A stretch of 64,000 bases of DNA from Effrenium voratum. Lineage: Eukaryota; Sar; Dinophyceae; Suessiales; Symbiodiniaceae. The translations under genes were made by a program, and so were the position numbers. Below the pieces are notes generated by a model that did no database searches, was not told where the DNA came from, and was given only the letters and a program-made list of their open reading frames with translations. The stretch spans positions 142,501 through 206,500 of the forward strand of contig CAUJNA010000530.1 of assembly GCA_963377175.1 (NCBI GenBank), given 5' to 3'. This document shows positions 21,736 through 31,557 of this stretch, piece after piece. The first letter of the stretch is position 1, and each line of letters opens with the position of its first letter.

Positions 21736-23011
21736 ATGGAGGTAGTCACCGCCGGAGCCCAGGATGAGCTGATGCAGAGCCTGGACTACAAGCTGAAAAC
21801 AAGCAACACCAGCTACGTGACGGCGCGGCATGACGTGCAGTACTTCCCCAGCTCGCTGAGCTCCTTCTCCCCCACAACCTCTAGGGTCTGCCGCATCCCG
21901 CTGACCAGCGGCACGTCCTTCATCGACCCCGAGTCCATCAAGATCGCCTTCCGCGTCAGGAACACGGACGGCACCAACCCGCTGGCCCCGGCCACGCCCA
22001 ACCCCGCCTGCTTCGTCCAGCGCGTCCAGGTCTTCGCCAACGGCCAGCGCTGCGACGACATCAACTACTACGGGCGCACCGTGGCCGTGCACGACCTGCT
22101 GAAGGGCAGAGAGTACAACCGCAACAAGGCCATGGAGGGTTTCGACGAAGTGAACGACCCGCGCATCGCCCGCGCGGTGCACCAGGGCGGCTACGCGGAC
22201 GTGCTGCTGCGCCCCCACCATGGTGGGCATCCTGCGCTGCGGGAAGATGCTGCCGCCGCAGCTGAACCTGGTGATAGAAATTGAGTTTGCGGACGCCACG
22301 ACTGCGCTGTGGTCCGAGAACGCCGGGGCGCACCCGGCGGGGGCCACGCTGAGCACCGACTTCGAGATCCAGAACGTCCGAGTTCTGGCCTCCCAGGTCG
22401 TCCTGGACTCTGCGCTGGTGGAGTCCTTCAACCGCGTGCTCCTCTCAGGAAGGTCCCTGGTGTTCAGCTACCCCACGGTGCACACGCAGCAGTCCAGCGT
22501 CCCGAACGGCGTGGCGGAGCACAACGTCACCGTGGCGCGCGCCTTCACGAAACTCATGGGCGCGTTTGTGACCTTTTGGGACAACGACGCGGGCTCCAAG
22601 ATCCACTTGCTGGCCAACCCGGGGCAGGACGTGGCCCCCATCGGCGCGGCCAGGCAGGAGGACAGCCTCCTGGAGTCTCAGATGCAGCTGGGCAGCCTGC
22701 AGTACCCTCACAACCCCATGAAGGGAGCCTCGGAGCACTTCCACTTCCTCTCCGTCCTCGCGGGCACCTACGACGACACGGTGCGCAACATCGACATCGG
22801 CCGCGTGGGCTACCTGCGCCACAGCTTCATTGCCGGCTTTCCCACCGAGCGCGTGCCCAAGATGCCGCTGAGTGGCGTCAGCACCCGCTCGGGCGACCTT
22901 GCCCGGTTCACCTTCAAGGGCCTGGACGGCACGATGACGGACCTGTTCATTCATTTGGTGGCCTACCAGCTGGTGACGCTCTCCGGCACGGGCGTCTCTG
23001 TGCTTGACTAA
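21736..23011 (+). pseudogene. Major capsid protein, double jelly-roll
   Basis: This protein forms the hexon-like trimers of the icosahedral shell. It starts MEVVTAGAQDELMQSL. The N-terminal half holds strands such as VCRIPLTSGTSFIDPES and IKIAFRVRNTDG, then VQRVQVFANGQRCDDINYYG. After a one-base insertion in a C run (22,212-22,216; five Cs here, four in the copy at 37,655) the second half continues as MVGILRCGKMLPPQLNLVIE through LTLSGTGVSVLD-like strands to a TAA at 23,009-23,011. About 425 residues, within the range for polinton-like viruses. The FIDPESIKIAFRVR and VQVFANGQ elements match what I know of the first jelly roll in polinton/PLV capsid proteins. It is preceded by hairpins and followed by a hairpin-repeat region. 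Sequence is otherwise well preserved. Confidence 0.8.
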
Positions 23012-23014
23012 GGC

Positions 23015-23350
23015 CCGGTGTGCTTCATTTTTGATGAAGCGTGACACCGCTTAAGTTGAGCAAAACGAGAAAAAAGGCGGGGGTGTCCCTCTTCACCATT
23101 TTTGGTGAAACGTGACACCGCTTTTGAGTGCGCCCAAAAACGAGAAAAGAGGCCCGGTGTCCCTCTTCTTCATTTTTGAAGTTTAGTGACACCGCTTTTG
23201 AAGTTGAGCAAAAAACGAGAAAAAAGGCGGGGGTGCCCCTCTTCACCATTTTTGGTGAAACGTGGCACCGCTTTTGAATGCGCCCAAAAACGAGAAAAAA
23301 GGCGGGGGTGCCCCTCTTCGCCATTTTTGGCGTTTAGTGGCACCGCCCAA
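23015..23350. terminator. Hairpin-bearing tandem repeat between convergent genes
   Basis: About five units of roughly 65-75 bases, each with TGxCACCGCTTTTGAxxTGxG, a run of AAAAACGAGAAAA, GGCGGGGGTGxCCCTCTTC and a small hairpin (TTCACCATTTTTGGTGAA, or variants CTTCATTTTTGATGAAG and CGCCATTTTTGGCG). The hairpin sequence varies between units but pairing is kept. It fills the space between the capsid gene (plus) and the methyltransferase (minus), whose 3' ends face each other. Confidence 0.7.
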
Positions 23351-23397
23351 AAAACATGCAAAAACATGGAAAAATGGGCATTTTTCCAGAGGAAGAC

Positions 23398-24053
23398 TCA
23401 GTCCGGAATGCTCAGCCGCTCCGCAAGCTCCTCCGTGGCCGCGCGCGCAATCTCCTCGCACAGCGCAGCAGGGACGCTGTAGAGCAGCTCGCGTGATTGG
23501 CTGACCCTTTCGTACTGCCCCTCCATCAGCCGCGGCCCCCGCTGCGCGGCCCGGAGGTGCCTGCCGTCCTGCCACGCCTCGCAGCGGCTGCCGGGCTTGC
23601 ACAGGCTCGCCTCGGCCTCCAGCGCATGTTGGTCCACAGCCGCGTCTGCTTCCTGTACGGAGTTCCGTACTTGCAGTAGGTCACGTCCACCCAGGGCAGA
23701 GGCTCCATGAACGGCCGGGTCTTCAGCAGCCCGGTGGCCGGGTTCTCCACAATCCACATGAGCGGGTCAAAGTGCGCAATGATCTCAAGGGCGCTGAGCA
23801 CCAGCGCGTCGCCCTCCAGGAGCCGCCGCGGGCGCGTCGTCAGCGCGCGGCTGTATTCCGTGCAGACCGGGCTGGCCCAGACCATGTCGAAGTGCCCCGG
23901 CGGGAACGTCGTGTAGTCCCAGCTCCGGATGTCGCAGAGGATGGTCGGCTCAAATTTCGACACGATGTCCAGGGAGACGACCTCCCAGCCCGCCGCCTCG
24001 AAGGCCCTGCCCACCGACTTGGTGCCGCAGAAAAGCTCCAGGAGCCTCGGCAT
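23398..24053 (-). pseudogene. C5 cytosine DNA methyltransferase
   Basis: It transfers a methyl group from S-adenosylmethionine to cytosine in DNA. It starts MPRLLELFCGTKSVGRAFEA, which contains motif I (LELFCGTKSVG) for cofactor binding. Motif IV is WASPVCTEYSRA, with the catalytic Cys in SPVC instead of the usual PPC. Motif VI is WIVENP (the ENx box). A motif VIII-like YCKYGTPYRKQTRLWTN follows. A frame change near 23,630 moves the tail to LCKPGSRCEAWQDGRH and ends ELAERLSIPD at 23,398. About 215 residues, short for the family with little target-recognition domain, as in compact viral methylases. It is convergent with the capsid gene. It could protect viral DNA from nucleases or mark it; that is inference. 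Confidence 0.75.
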
Positions 24054-24153
24054 TTTTAAAGAGCAAGATCACCGCCACTGCGACGACCAAGAAGACTCGC
24101 GCGTTCATCGGACCGGACTTTTTTCTCCGCGAGATAAAAAGCCGAACTTCGCA

Positions 24154-24216
24154 ATGAAGCTTGCACTCGGGCTGGACGTTCAGACCAATGCCAAGGGGAA
24201 GTTTATGTCCACATAT
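24154..24216 (+). pseudogene. Conserved unknown viral gene, 5' part split by transposon
   Basis: The start MKLALGLDVQTNAKGKFMST aligns with the start of the copy at 38,366 (MGPVQSNAKGGRYVS after an upstream extension). The 3.0-kb element at 24,217-27,242 then interrupts it. The remainder is at 27,246-27,714. Confidence 0.6.
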
Positions 24217-24569
24217 CTATAAGGGTTCGTTACCAGTTATAAGTCATGGTTGCAGCAGTTGATTCAGTTGGTCACCAGTTGCATCAGTTGCTAACTGGGA
24301 TAACTGCTTTAGTGCTGACGAGCTGCGTGAAATTCAAAACAGTTAAAACAGTTAAAACAGTTATTTTTAGGGTTGAAAGCAGTTAAAGCAGTTAAAACAG
24401 TTATATTTTTTAGTGATTTCCTAGCTTTTGCAAGCCAACAGTTGTAGAATACAAAATGTTGTGCAATTATTGATATATTTGCACAGATAACCGCTAAATA
24501 ACATTGAAACCTTGTATACACGTATAGAAATTATGAGACTTGGATGTTTGCAGGCGGCAGTGCCGCTCG

Positions 24570-25590
24570 AGCCATTCCACGAGTTTAGACACCAGGGAGA
24601 TTTTTCACCAGCTACTGCTGCTCACCGACTGCCTTTGTGTCCTGCCATCCCACGAGTTTTGGCCAGGGAGATTTCTCCCCAGCTACTGCTGCCCAACTAC
24701 TGCCTTTCAAATTTGCATCCTGCCATCCCACCAGTTTAGACCAAACAGATTTCCCACCAGCTACTGCTGCTCACCTACTGCCTTTGAAATTTGTATCCTG
24801 CCACCCCACCAGTTTAGACCAGGGATATTTCCCACCAGCTACTGCTGCTCACCTACTGCCTTTCAAAATTATATCCTGCCATCCAACCAGTTTAGGCCAA
24901 ACAGACTTCCCGCCAGCTACTGGCCCTCACCTACTGCAGTTGAAATTTGTATCCTGCCATCCCACCAGTTTAGACCAGGGAGATTTCTTGCCAGCTACTG
25001 CTGCTCACCTACTGCCTTTCAAACTTGCATCCTGCCATCCCACCAGGCAAATTTCTCACCAGCTACTGCTGCTCACCTATTGCCTTTGAAGTTTGTATCC
25101 TCTCCAGCTACTGCTGCTCACCTACTGCAGTTGAAATTTGTATCCTGCCATCCCACCAGTTTAGACCAGGGAGATTTCCCACCAGCTACTGCTGCTCACC
25201 TACTGCCTTTGAAATTTGTACCCTGTCATCCCACCAGTTTAGACCAGGGAGATTTCCCACCAGTACTGCTGCTCACCTACTGCCTTGGAAATTTGTATCC
25301 TGCCTTCCCACCAGTTTAGACCAGGGAGATATCCCACCAGCTACTGCTGCGCAACTACTGCTGTTGAAATTTGCATCCTGCCATCCCACCAGTTTAGACC
25401 AAACAGCCTTTCCACCAGCTACTGCTGCTCACCTACTGCCTCTGAAATTTGCATCCTGTCATCCCACAAGTTTGGACCAGGCAGATTCTCTTACCAGCTG
25501 CTGCTGCTCATCTATTCCCTTTGCACCCTGCCATCCCACAAGTTTAGGCCTCACCAGCTACTGCTGCTCATCTGCCCCTTGTCCGAAATT
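24570..25590. repeat. 76-bp tandem array inside transposon, forward
   Basis: About 13 units containing CCACCAGTTTAGACCAGGGA, ATTTCCCACCAGCTACTGCT and GCTCACCTACTGCC. A run of CACGACACACCACGACAC (25,630-25,800) follows. The unit keeps a reading frame in places only because 76-77-base units drift through all frames. Confidence 0.85.
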
Positions 25591-25814
25591 TTCGGCAACA
25601 AAAATGGAACTTTGAGCCCCGAAAAAAAAAACCACGACACGCCACGACACACCACGACACTTTCAGAAAACTGGCCCGGATCACAGCTAGAGGGATGTGT
25701 CTTAGAGGAAAAGTAGTAGCGACACACCCACGACACACCACGAAAAGCGCGCGGCCCAGAAAACCCACGACACGCCACGACACACCACGACACAGTTTGT
25801 ATTTTTCAGAATTT

Positions 25815-26375
25815 GTGTGAATTGTCGTGGTGTGTCGTGGTGTGTCGTGGCTTTCTGGTCTTCATGGCCCTTTGCAGACAAGCCTGTGTGTCGCTGCTAC
25901 TACTTTTCCTCTAAGAGACATCTCTCTAGCTACGATCCGGGCCAGTTTTGTGGCGTCTCGTGGGTTTTTTCGAGACTCAAAGTTCCATGTTTTTTGCCGA
26001 AACTTTCGGACAGGGTGCAGATGAGCAGAAGTAGCTGGTGAGAAATCTGCCTGGCCAAAACTTGTGGAATGGCAGGGTACAAAGGGAGTAAATGAGCAGC
26101 AGCAGCTGGTAAGAGAATCTGCCTGGTCCAAACTTGTGGGATGACAGGATACAAATTTCAGAGGCAGTAGGTGAGCAGCAGTAGCTGGTGAGAAATTTTC
26201 GTGGTCTAAACTCGTGGGATGGCAGGACACAAAGGCGGCAGGTGAGCAGCAGTAGCTGGTGGGAAATCTGTTTGGTGTAAAAAATCTGGTGGGATGGCAG
26301 GCTACGAATTTCAAAGGCAGTAGGTGAGCAGCAGTAGCTGGTGGGGAATCTCCCTGGTCTAAACTGAGCGCCGGG
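25815..26375. repeat. 76-bp tandem array inside transposon, reverse arm
   Basis: Reverse-complement counterpart of the array at 24,570-25,800: GTCGTGGTGTGTCGTGG (25,837-25,852), the segment pairing with 25,577-25,625 (about 25,970-26,025), and about five inverted 76-base units (GTAGGTGAGCAGCAGTAGCTGG). Confidence 0.8.
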
Positions 26376-27245
26376 GCCAAGCTGCGCGTTGCGAAAATGG
26401 CGACCACGTCGCACGTGACGGTCTGCAAAAGCGATGTTCTCATCGAGCTCGACGCAGCACGGGCCTTTCTTGTGGAGACCTGCTTCGCGTGTGATGCTGA
26501 GCTCTTGCTTCTGGTGAAGGAGTTGCGGCTGGACGCTTGGACTGGTGTATGTGCATGTCTCCTTTTCCTTGCCCGCTTGTTCCTCGCCCGCTCGCTGCGG
26601 CCAGTTGCCGCGTGTTTTCGTTCGCTCGTCGCGGCAGGCTGCTGCTCATTTTGTCTGCGGCAAGGCCGCGTGTGTTATACACGTTTTCGTTCCCTCGTTT
26701 GCGCAGGGCGCCGCTCGTTTTGTCTGCGGCGAGGCCGCGTCGCTCCCTCGTTGCGGCAGGGTGCTGCGTGTATTTTGTTTGCGGCGAGGGCGCGTGCTTC
26801 CGGAGTCGCCTGCGCGCGGCGAGCTTGCTTCGTGGTGGACGCTGGCTTCCTCGCAGCTGCGGGTGGTGCGGCCGCCGCGCAAGGCGCCCAAAGTGGTGGC
26901 TGTGGGAGTCGAGTGACCGGGCGCTATGCTTGCAGTGAAAAATATGACTTCTTAATACATCATGCGGCGATGCCGCGTGCAATCGACAAAGGTACTTCTA
27001 TATCAGATATATGTAAATTATATATTGAATAATCTCCTGAACACTTAAACCCGCAGTTTGGTCTCATAAAGTTACAACCAGTTATCTCCAGTTAGCTAAA
27101 ACAGTTAAAACAGCTAAAACAGTTAAAACAGTTAGTTGTTCGCTTTCATCCGTCTCAAAAAATAACTGTTTTAACTGTTTTAACTGTCCACATAACTGGT
27201 ATAACTGCGTGAACTTCTATAACTGCAAACGAACCCTTATAGTAT

Positions 27246-27714
27246 AGAGGACTCCCATGAGGGCGCGCTGGTGTGCAAGGTGGACGTGGAGGTGCTGTGG
27301 GAGCCCGGCAACTTCCAGGACGACGGGGCCAAGAGGGTGGGCGTGTGCTTTGCGAGCAACACCAACCTGGAGCTGTGGACGGAGGAGGTGGAGCAGGGCG
27401 TCATCGACAACATGATCGTCTTCCAGAAGCCCTTTCCGGGGGCCGCCCGCACCGAGCTTGAGAGCCAGCTGCAGCGCGCCGTCAAGGTGAGCGCCAAGGG
27501 CACGCACGTGAAGTGCAAGATGGACTTGGAGCGCTGCCTCTTCTGGGACTCCGCCGGCAACCGCGTGCCGCGCCCCGCGGAGTTCGCGCGCCGCAGGGGC
27601 CGCGCGCTTGTGGAGGCCCGGCACGTGTGGCTGATGGGCAGGCAGTGGGGCGTGCTCTTCGAGGTGCGCCACCTCATGCTGGAGCCCCTGGAGGCGCCGT
27701 GCTGCCCGTTCTAG
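27246..27714 (+). pseudogene. Conserved unknown viral gene, 3' part
   Basis: Open from IEDSHEGALVCKVDVEVLWE to PLEAPCCPF and a TAG at 27,712-27,714; no indel is evident within this part. Recognisable blocks are EVLWEPGNFQDDGAKR, VKVSAKGTHVKCKMDLERC and RHVWLMGRQWGVLFEVRHL. All are shared with the copy at 38,366-38,921, where protein similarity is high but not identical. I do not recognise a family. It lies between the methyltransferase and the replication gene, so a role in DNA replication or binding is possible but unsupported. Its stop codon overlaps the stop of the convergent polymerase-helicase in a shared CTAG. Confidence 0.6.
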
Positions 27715-30700
27715 GCCGCCTCCAGCAGCTCGGAGCTCGTGGCCCGCGAGGCGCCCACGTACAGGTGGCGCAGCGTGAGGTGGCAGGACTCCAGGTCCAG
27801 GCGGACGCGTTGTGGAGGGTGAGCCCCTGGCAGCTGGCGTAGGTCACTGCGTGGCTGGGCCGGGTGGCCCGCAGCAGCTCCTGGTTCTTCAGCCGCATGC
27901 CGTTGTCCAGCCTCACTCCGTCCGGCTCCACTTCCGCCACGGCCACAAAGACGCCCTTGGGAATTTTTCCGCCGGCCCCGATGAGGCGCAGCCCCGGCCA
28001 CACCCTCATGCTCTGCGGGCTGTTTTGTGTTATAGGTTTATCACACCCATTGGGTGTTGCAGTTTGGCAATATTCATTGGTTGTTTGGCAACAACCCAAA
28101 TCTATGTGGATGACCTGCGTCTCCAGCTCCAAGAGCTTGGAGCCCTCCGGCGCCAGGGCCCGGTTTGCCGCTGCGTTGACGGCCATGCGCTTGCTGTGGC
28201 TGATGACCAGCGTGGTGTCCGGCCACCCGGGCTTGGAGGGGTAGAGCTCCCTCAGCCTCGCCTTGGCCTGCTCCAGCGTGGGGCACGCCTCCTCGCCGAC
28301 CCGCAGCCACTTCACGAAGTCGAAGATGCCGGGGTCGGAGCGCATGTTCTCCGTGAGCTCGTGCCTGTGCCCGCCGGCCAGGTCGCGGATCAGCTGGCTG
28401 TGCTCCAACGGCGCGCTGATGGGCCGCCCGGCCCAGGAGTCCAGCACGGCCGGCAGCTGCCGGAAGTCTCCCAGCAGCAGGAACTTCACGTCGGCGTTCA
28501 GCCCCACGCAGGCCAGGTCCGCCCAGAGCGCCATGTCCAGCTGCGTGATCTCCTCCACCACCAGCCAGTCCAGCTTTTGCGCGCTGCCCCCGCGCACGTA
28601 CCTGCGCACCCAGTGGTCGGCCGTCTGCGCCCCCAGGCCCAGGTTCTGCGCGGAGCAGTGCGTCTTGGACACCAGGTGCACCGCCTCGCCCTGCTCTCGC
28701 AGCCTCGCCGCAATGGTCCGGGCCAGGTGCGTCTTCCCGGTGCCCGGCAGGCCCGTGAGCAGCAGGGAGTTGCCCGCCAGGCAGTGGCCCACGGGGTCGT
28801 CCACCCCGTTCCACCTCCGCTGTTTGGGGCGCTCCGCCTCCATGCGCGGCGCCCTGCCGCCCAGCAAAGGCTTCGTCTCTTCCACGCGGTAGACGGGCGT
28901 GCCGTCCGGGTGGCGCAGCGCCTCCAGCGCCCGCAGCCGCTCCGCGAAGCGCTTCGGAAGCCGCTGCGTCAGCAGGCAGTCCGTCTTCACCTGCGCGAGG
29001 TAGCGCGGCGGCGCGTCCAGGATGCGCCGGGCCTTGGCCACCATGCAGTGCTCAAAGCCCAGCACCGCGTCGTGGATGGGGCGGTAGGTGCCGTTGCTCA
29101 GCAGCCTCCTGGCGTAGACGAAGTCCCACACCATGCCCCCCTCGTAGGCGAAGGCCTGAGAGAAGTCCGCGCCCGCGCCGTCCAGCTCGCTGCTGCTGCT
29201 GCGCACGCTGTAGACCACCTCCGTGCTGCGCGCCCACAGGCCTATCATCGCGTTCACGCTGGGCTTGGCCATGTGCTCCTCGCCCTCGGGCCACGCGGCG
29301 TCCATGCGCTCCAGCGCGCGCCGCAGCGTCGCCGCGTCCACGTGGCTCCGCGCGGAGATGCCCAACACGATGTGGTCCCAGCGGCAGACGCCCAGGTCCA
29401 GCATCGCGGCCAGCGAAACCTTCGGGTACCAGCCGGGCCCCACGTACGGCAACAGGTTCAGGCAGGACTGCCTCGCGTCGCAGCAGCCCTCCACAAAGCC
29501 CAGGTCCGGCAGCACGCCGTCCACGGGCTCAACGCCGTCCGCCGGGCACAGGATGGGCAGGGGGAAGGGGGCGTTGGCCAGCCCGTTGCGCCTGCAGCGC
29601 ACCACGTCCACGCCGACGTACGTGCTGTCCTTTGCGCACGTCTGCGCCTCAAAAACCAGAGGGGGCAGCTTGGGGCTCCGGACGTACTCCATGACGCCGG
29701 GGGCCACGCGGCTCTCCAGGCTGGTGGGCTGCGCGCTCTCCCTCAGCGTCTTCTCGCTGTGGCAGTCGCCGCACAGCGCCTGCAAATTCTGCACGCTGCC
29801 CGCAAAGGCCTGCCTCACCGGCACCACGTGGTCCAGCTCGCAGGTGCCGGCCGTCAGCCCGCAGCCGCACAGCGCGCACTTGCCGTCCTGCGCGGCCAGG
29901 GTGCTCTGCCTCTCCGCAGTTCCGGGCACTTCCCGTTTCGCCTTGAGTAGCTTCAAAAAAATCTCGTGCGCCAAGCCGGCCAGGCGCTGGCCCCGGTACT
30001 CCTGGTTGAGCGCCTCGCACCACCTCCGCAGCACCTCGTGCTCCTCCGGCAGCTCTCGGATCCTGGTGCCCCGCCTCAGCCTCAGCCCGCAGTACTGCGC
30101 CGGGCTGCTGATGGCCACCTTGGGCTCTCGCCGGCGGCCATGAGCTGGCGCCGCGCCTCCCGCAGGTCCTCGCACCAGAACAGCCCCGGCTGCACGTCCG
30201 CGGCGTCGAAGCGCCTCCACTCTTGGATGGGCGGCAGGGTCTGCCTCGCCTCGCCCCGGTAGAGCACGCGCGCCGCCTGCCTCTCCAGCACCCTCTTCAC
30301 GGCCCTGTACATGTAGCAGTGCCCGTCGAAGGCCAAGAAGCACACGGTGCGGTGCTCCTTCAGCGCCGGGTCGTAGCTGTCCACCAGGTCGCCCTGCGAG
30401 CTCAGCACGCGCATCGGGGCGTTGCGCCACACGCAGAACTCTCGCACCTCCTCGGCGGAGATGCCGAGGCGCCTCCAGTCGTGGCGCAGCATGGCGTCGA
30501 AGTCCGCGCACACCTCCTCCACGCTCAGCTGCAGCAGCTCGGCCAGCTGCAGGGGCACGCAGAGCGGCTTGTCCTCGAAGGCGCTCGGCAGCACGTCCTC
30601 CTCGCAGGGCAGCTGGAAGCTCACGCTCCTCAGGCCCCTCATGCGCTGGCGCAGGAGCGTCTCCACCTCGGTCCTGGAGTTCCTGTAGTGCGTGCTCTGG

Positions 30701-31304
30701 GTGCTGACCACCCCGTGCCCCTCGGGGTCGAGGAAGTAGGTCTCGTCCGAGAGCTGCAGGATGGGGCCGTCCAGCGAGGCCTCCACCTGTTGCCTGACCC
30801 GCTGCGCCACCTGCTCCTCCGTGAGGTGGGCCGGGTGCCTCGTGGCGCCGCCCAGCTCATTCACCGGCAGCCAGTCCCTGCGCTCGTAGCCCGCGCCGGC
30901 GTTCCGCCCGCTGCGCCGCCTGCCCGGATGATCACCGGCACGTGGACCAGGTACTCGTAGTACTTGTCGCGGAAGAAGCCCTTGCCCAGCTTGGTCAGCC
31001 GGTGCTCTCCGCCCTGCAGGGAGCGCACGAGCTTCTTCTGCCCGTTGCGCAGAAGGATGTAGTCGTTGGGCCCCTCGCGGATGAGGGGCTGGTTGTAGTC
31101 GAAGTCCTTGCTGGGAGGCCGCAGGCCCAGGTGGGAGTAGTAGTGCTGGCCCGCCCGGGTCAGCTGCCCGTCCGCGCGCGAGAGCAGGCTCCCGAGCCAC
31201 GCCGCAGGTTCAGCACGACGGCACCATCCGCCCCCGTGCGAGCCCGGGCGCCGCCGTCCGCGGCCTCCGTGATCTGCTGTTGTTGTCTCGTCCAACTTGC
31301 CATT
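27711..31304 (-). pseudogene. HNH + family-B-polymerase-like + SF1 helicase
   Basis: One very large replication gene, about 1,190 codons from ATG 31,304 (MASWTRQQQQITEA), with frame changes near 31,205, 30,900, 30,130 and 27,810. Order from the N-terminus: a region of unknown fold (YYEYLVHVPVI, VCFLAFDGHCYMYRAVKRVL); an HNH-type zinc nuclease fold (CALCGCG, CELDHVVPV, NLQALCGDCHSEKT; about 29,880-29,750); a divergent DNA polymerase B palm with candidate motif A VGVDVVRCRRN (about 29,610), motif B KPSVNAMIG (Kx3NxxxG, about 29,260) and motif C VKTDCLL (about 28,985); then an SF1 RecD/Pif1-type helicase with Walker A GLPGTGKT, WLVVEEITQLD, GDFRQLPAVLD, TENMR, SCQGLT and YVGASRAT. The two expected catalytic Asp (motif A and the second Asp of motif C) are present; the first Asp of motif C is Lys. 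The HNH and helicase calls are secure; the polymerase call is inference from motif spacing. A second copy at 39,052-41,219 keeps the same residues. Confidence 0.7.
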
Positions 31305-31343
31305 CTTTTTTTACGGGCCCAGTTTTTTTTGCCCGGCCGCGCA

Positions 31344-31386
31344 TTCTCCCCGGGTATACTTGCCCGTCAAGGCCGGGGAGAATAGC
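31344..31386. terminator. Intergenic hairpin
   Basis: ATTCTCCCCGG and CCGGGGAGAAT pair around an 18-20-base loop, followed by AGCTTTTTACACGGTTTT, the same trailing box as in the hairpins at 21,497-21,691 and 34,163. It lies between the divergent starts of the polymerase-helicase and the Rep-like gene. Confidence 0.55.
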
Positions 31387-31473
31387 TTTTTACACGGTTT
31401 TCGACATGCTCTGCCAGGAAGGGGGGCAGCTTCCGGGGTGCGTTCAAACGGGTTACGCCCTCAGAGCGTTTTC

Positions 31474-31512
31474 GCGGTGGGCGGGCTGGTGCCTGTAGGG
31501 TTTAAACACAGC
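31474..31512 (+). promoter_or_regulatory. Shared upstream box with TTTAAAC
   Basis: GGGCGGGCTGGTGCCTGTAG followed by GGTTTAAACACAGCTG stands about 50 bases upstream of the Rep-like gene. Nearly the same 35 bases precede both copies of the coiled-coil gene (10,915-10,945 and 52,041-52,074). Conserved position before unrelated genes suggests a promoter or common 5' leader; inference. Confidence 0.5.
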
Positions 31513-31557
31513 TGGCTTTCAACAAAGTCACTATTTGCTCGAGAAGCAAGCTCTGCG

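Larger units (their letters stand above)
24217..27242. mobile_element. 3.0-kb foldback DNA transposon with 13-bp TIRs
   Basis: The element has perfect terminal inverted repeats CTATAAGGGTTCG (24,217-24,229) and CGAACCCTTATAG (27,230-27,242), flanked by TAT on both sides (24,214-24,216 and 27,243-27,245), a probable 3-bp target duplication. It interrupts a conserved viral gene. Sub-terminal blocks are rich in CAGTTAAAACAGTTAAAACA (left about 24,340-24,400; right about 27,100-27,190, mostly inverted). The interior is two opposed arrays of a 76-base repeat around a palindromic centre near 25,805. No transposase is visible; the only longer non-repeat frame (26,397-27,032, MATTSHVTVCKSDVLIELDA then a low-complexity tail) is unrecognised. 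A non-autonomous element moved in trans is the simplest reading. Confidence 0.75.

Noticed and set aside
24540..25319. 259-codon frame rich in PSHQFRPGRFPTSYCCSPTA repeats
   Set aside because: Translation of the 76-base tandem repeat inside the transposon; several frames are open only because the repeat lacks stops.
24217..27242. Helitron
   Set aside because: Perfect terminal inverted repeats and a flanking duplication are present and no 3' CTRR hairpin end is seen; a TIR transposon fits better.
27812..29950. Plus-strand open frame of 712 codons
   Set aside because: It is antisense to the polymerase-helicase, rich in Gln/Val/His/Ala/Arg from GC-rich complement codons, and has no domain. The minus-strand frame carries all motifs.
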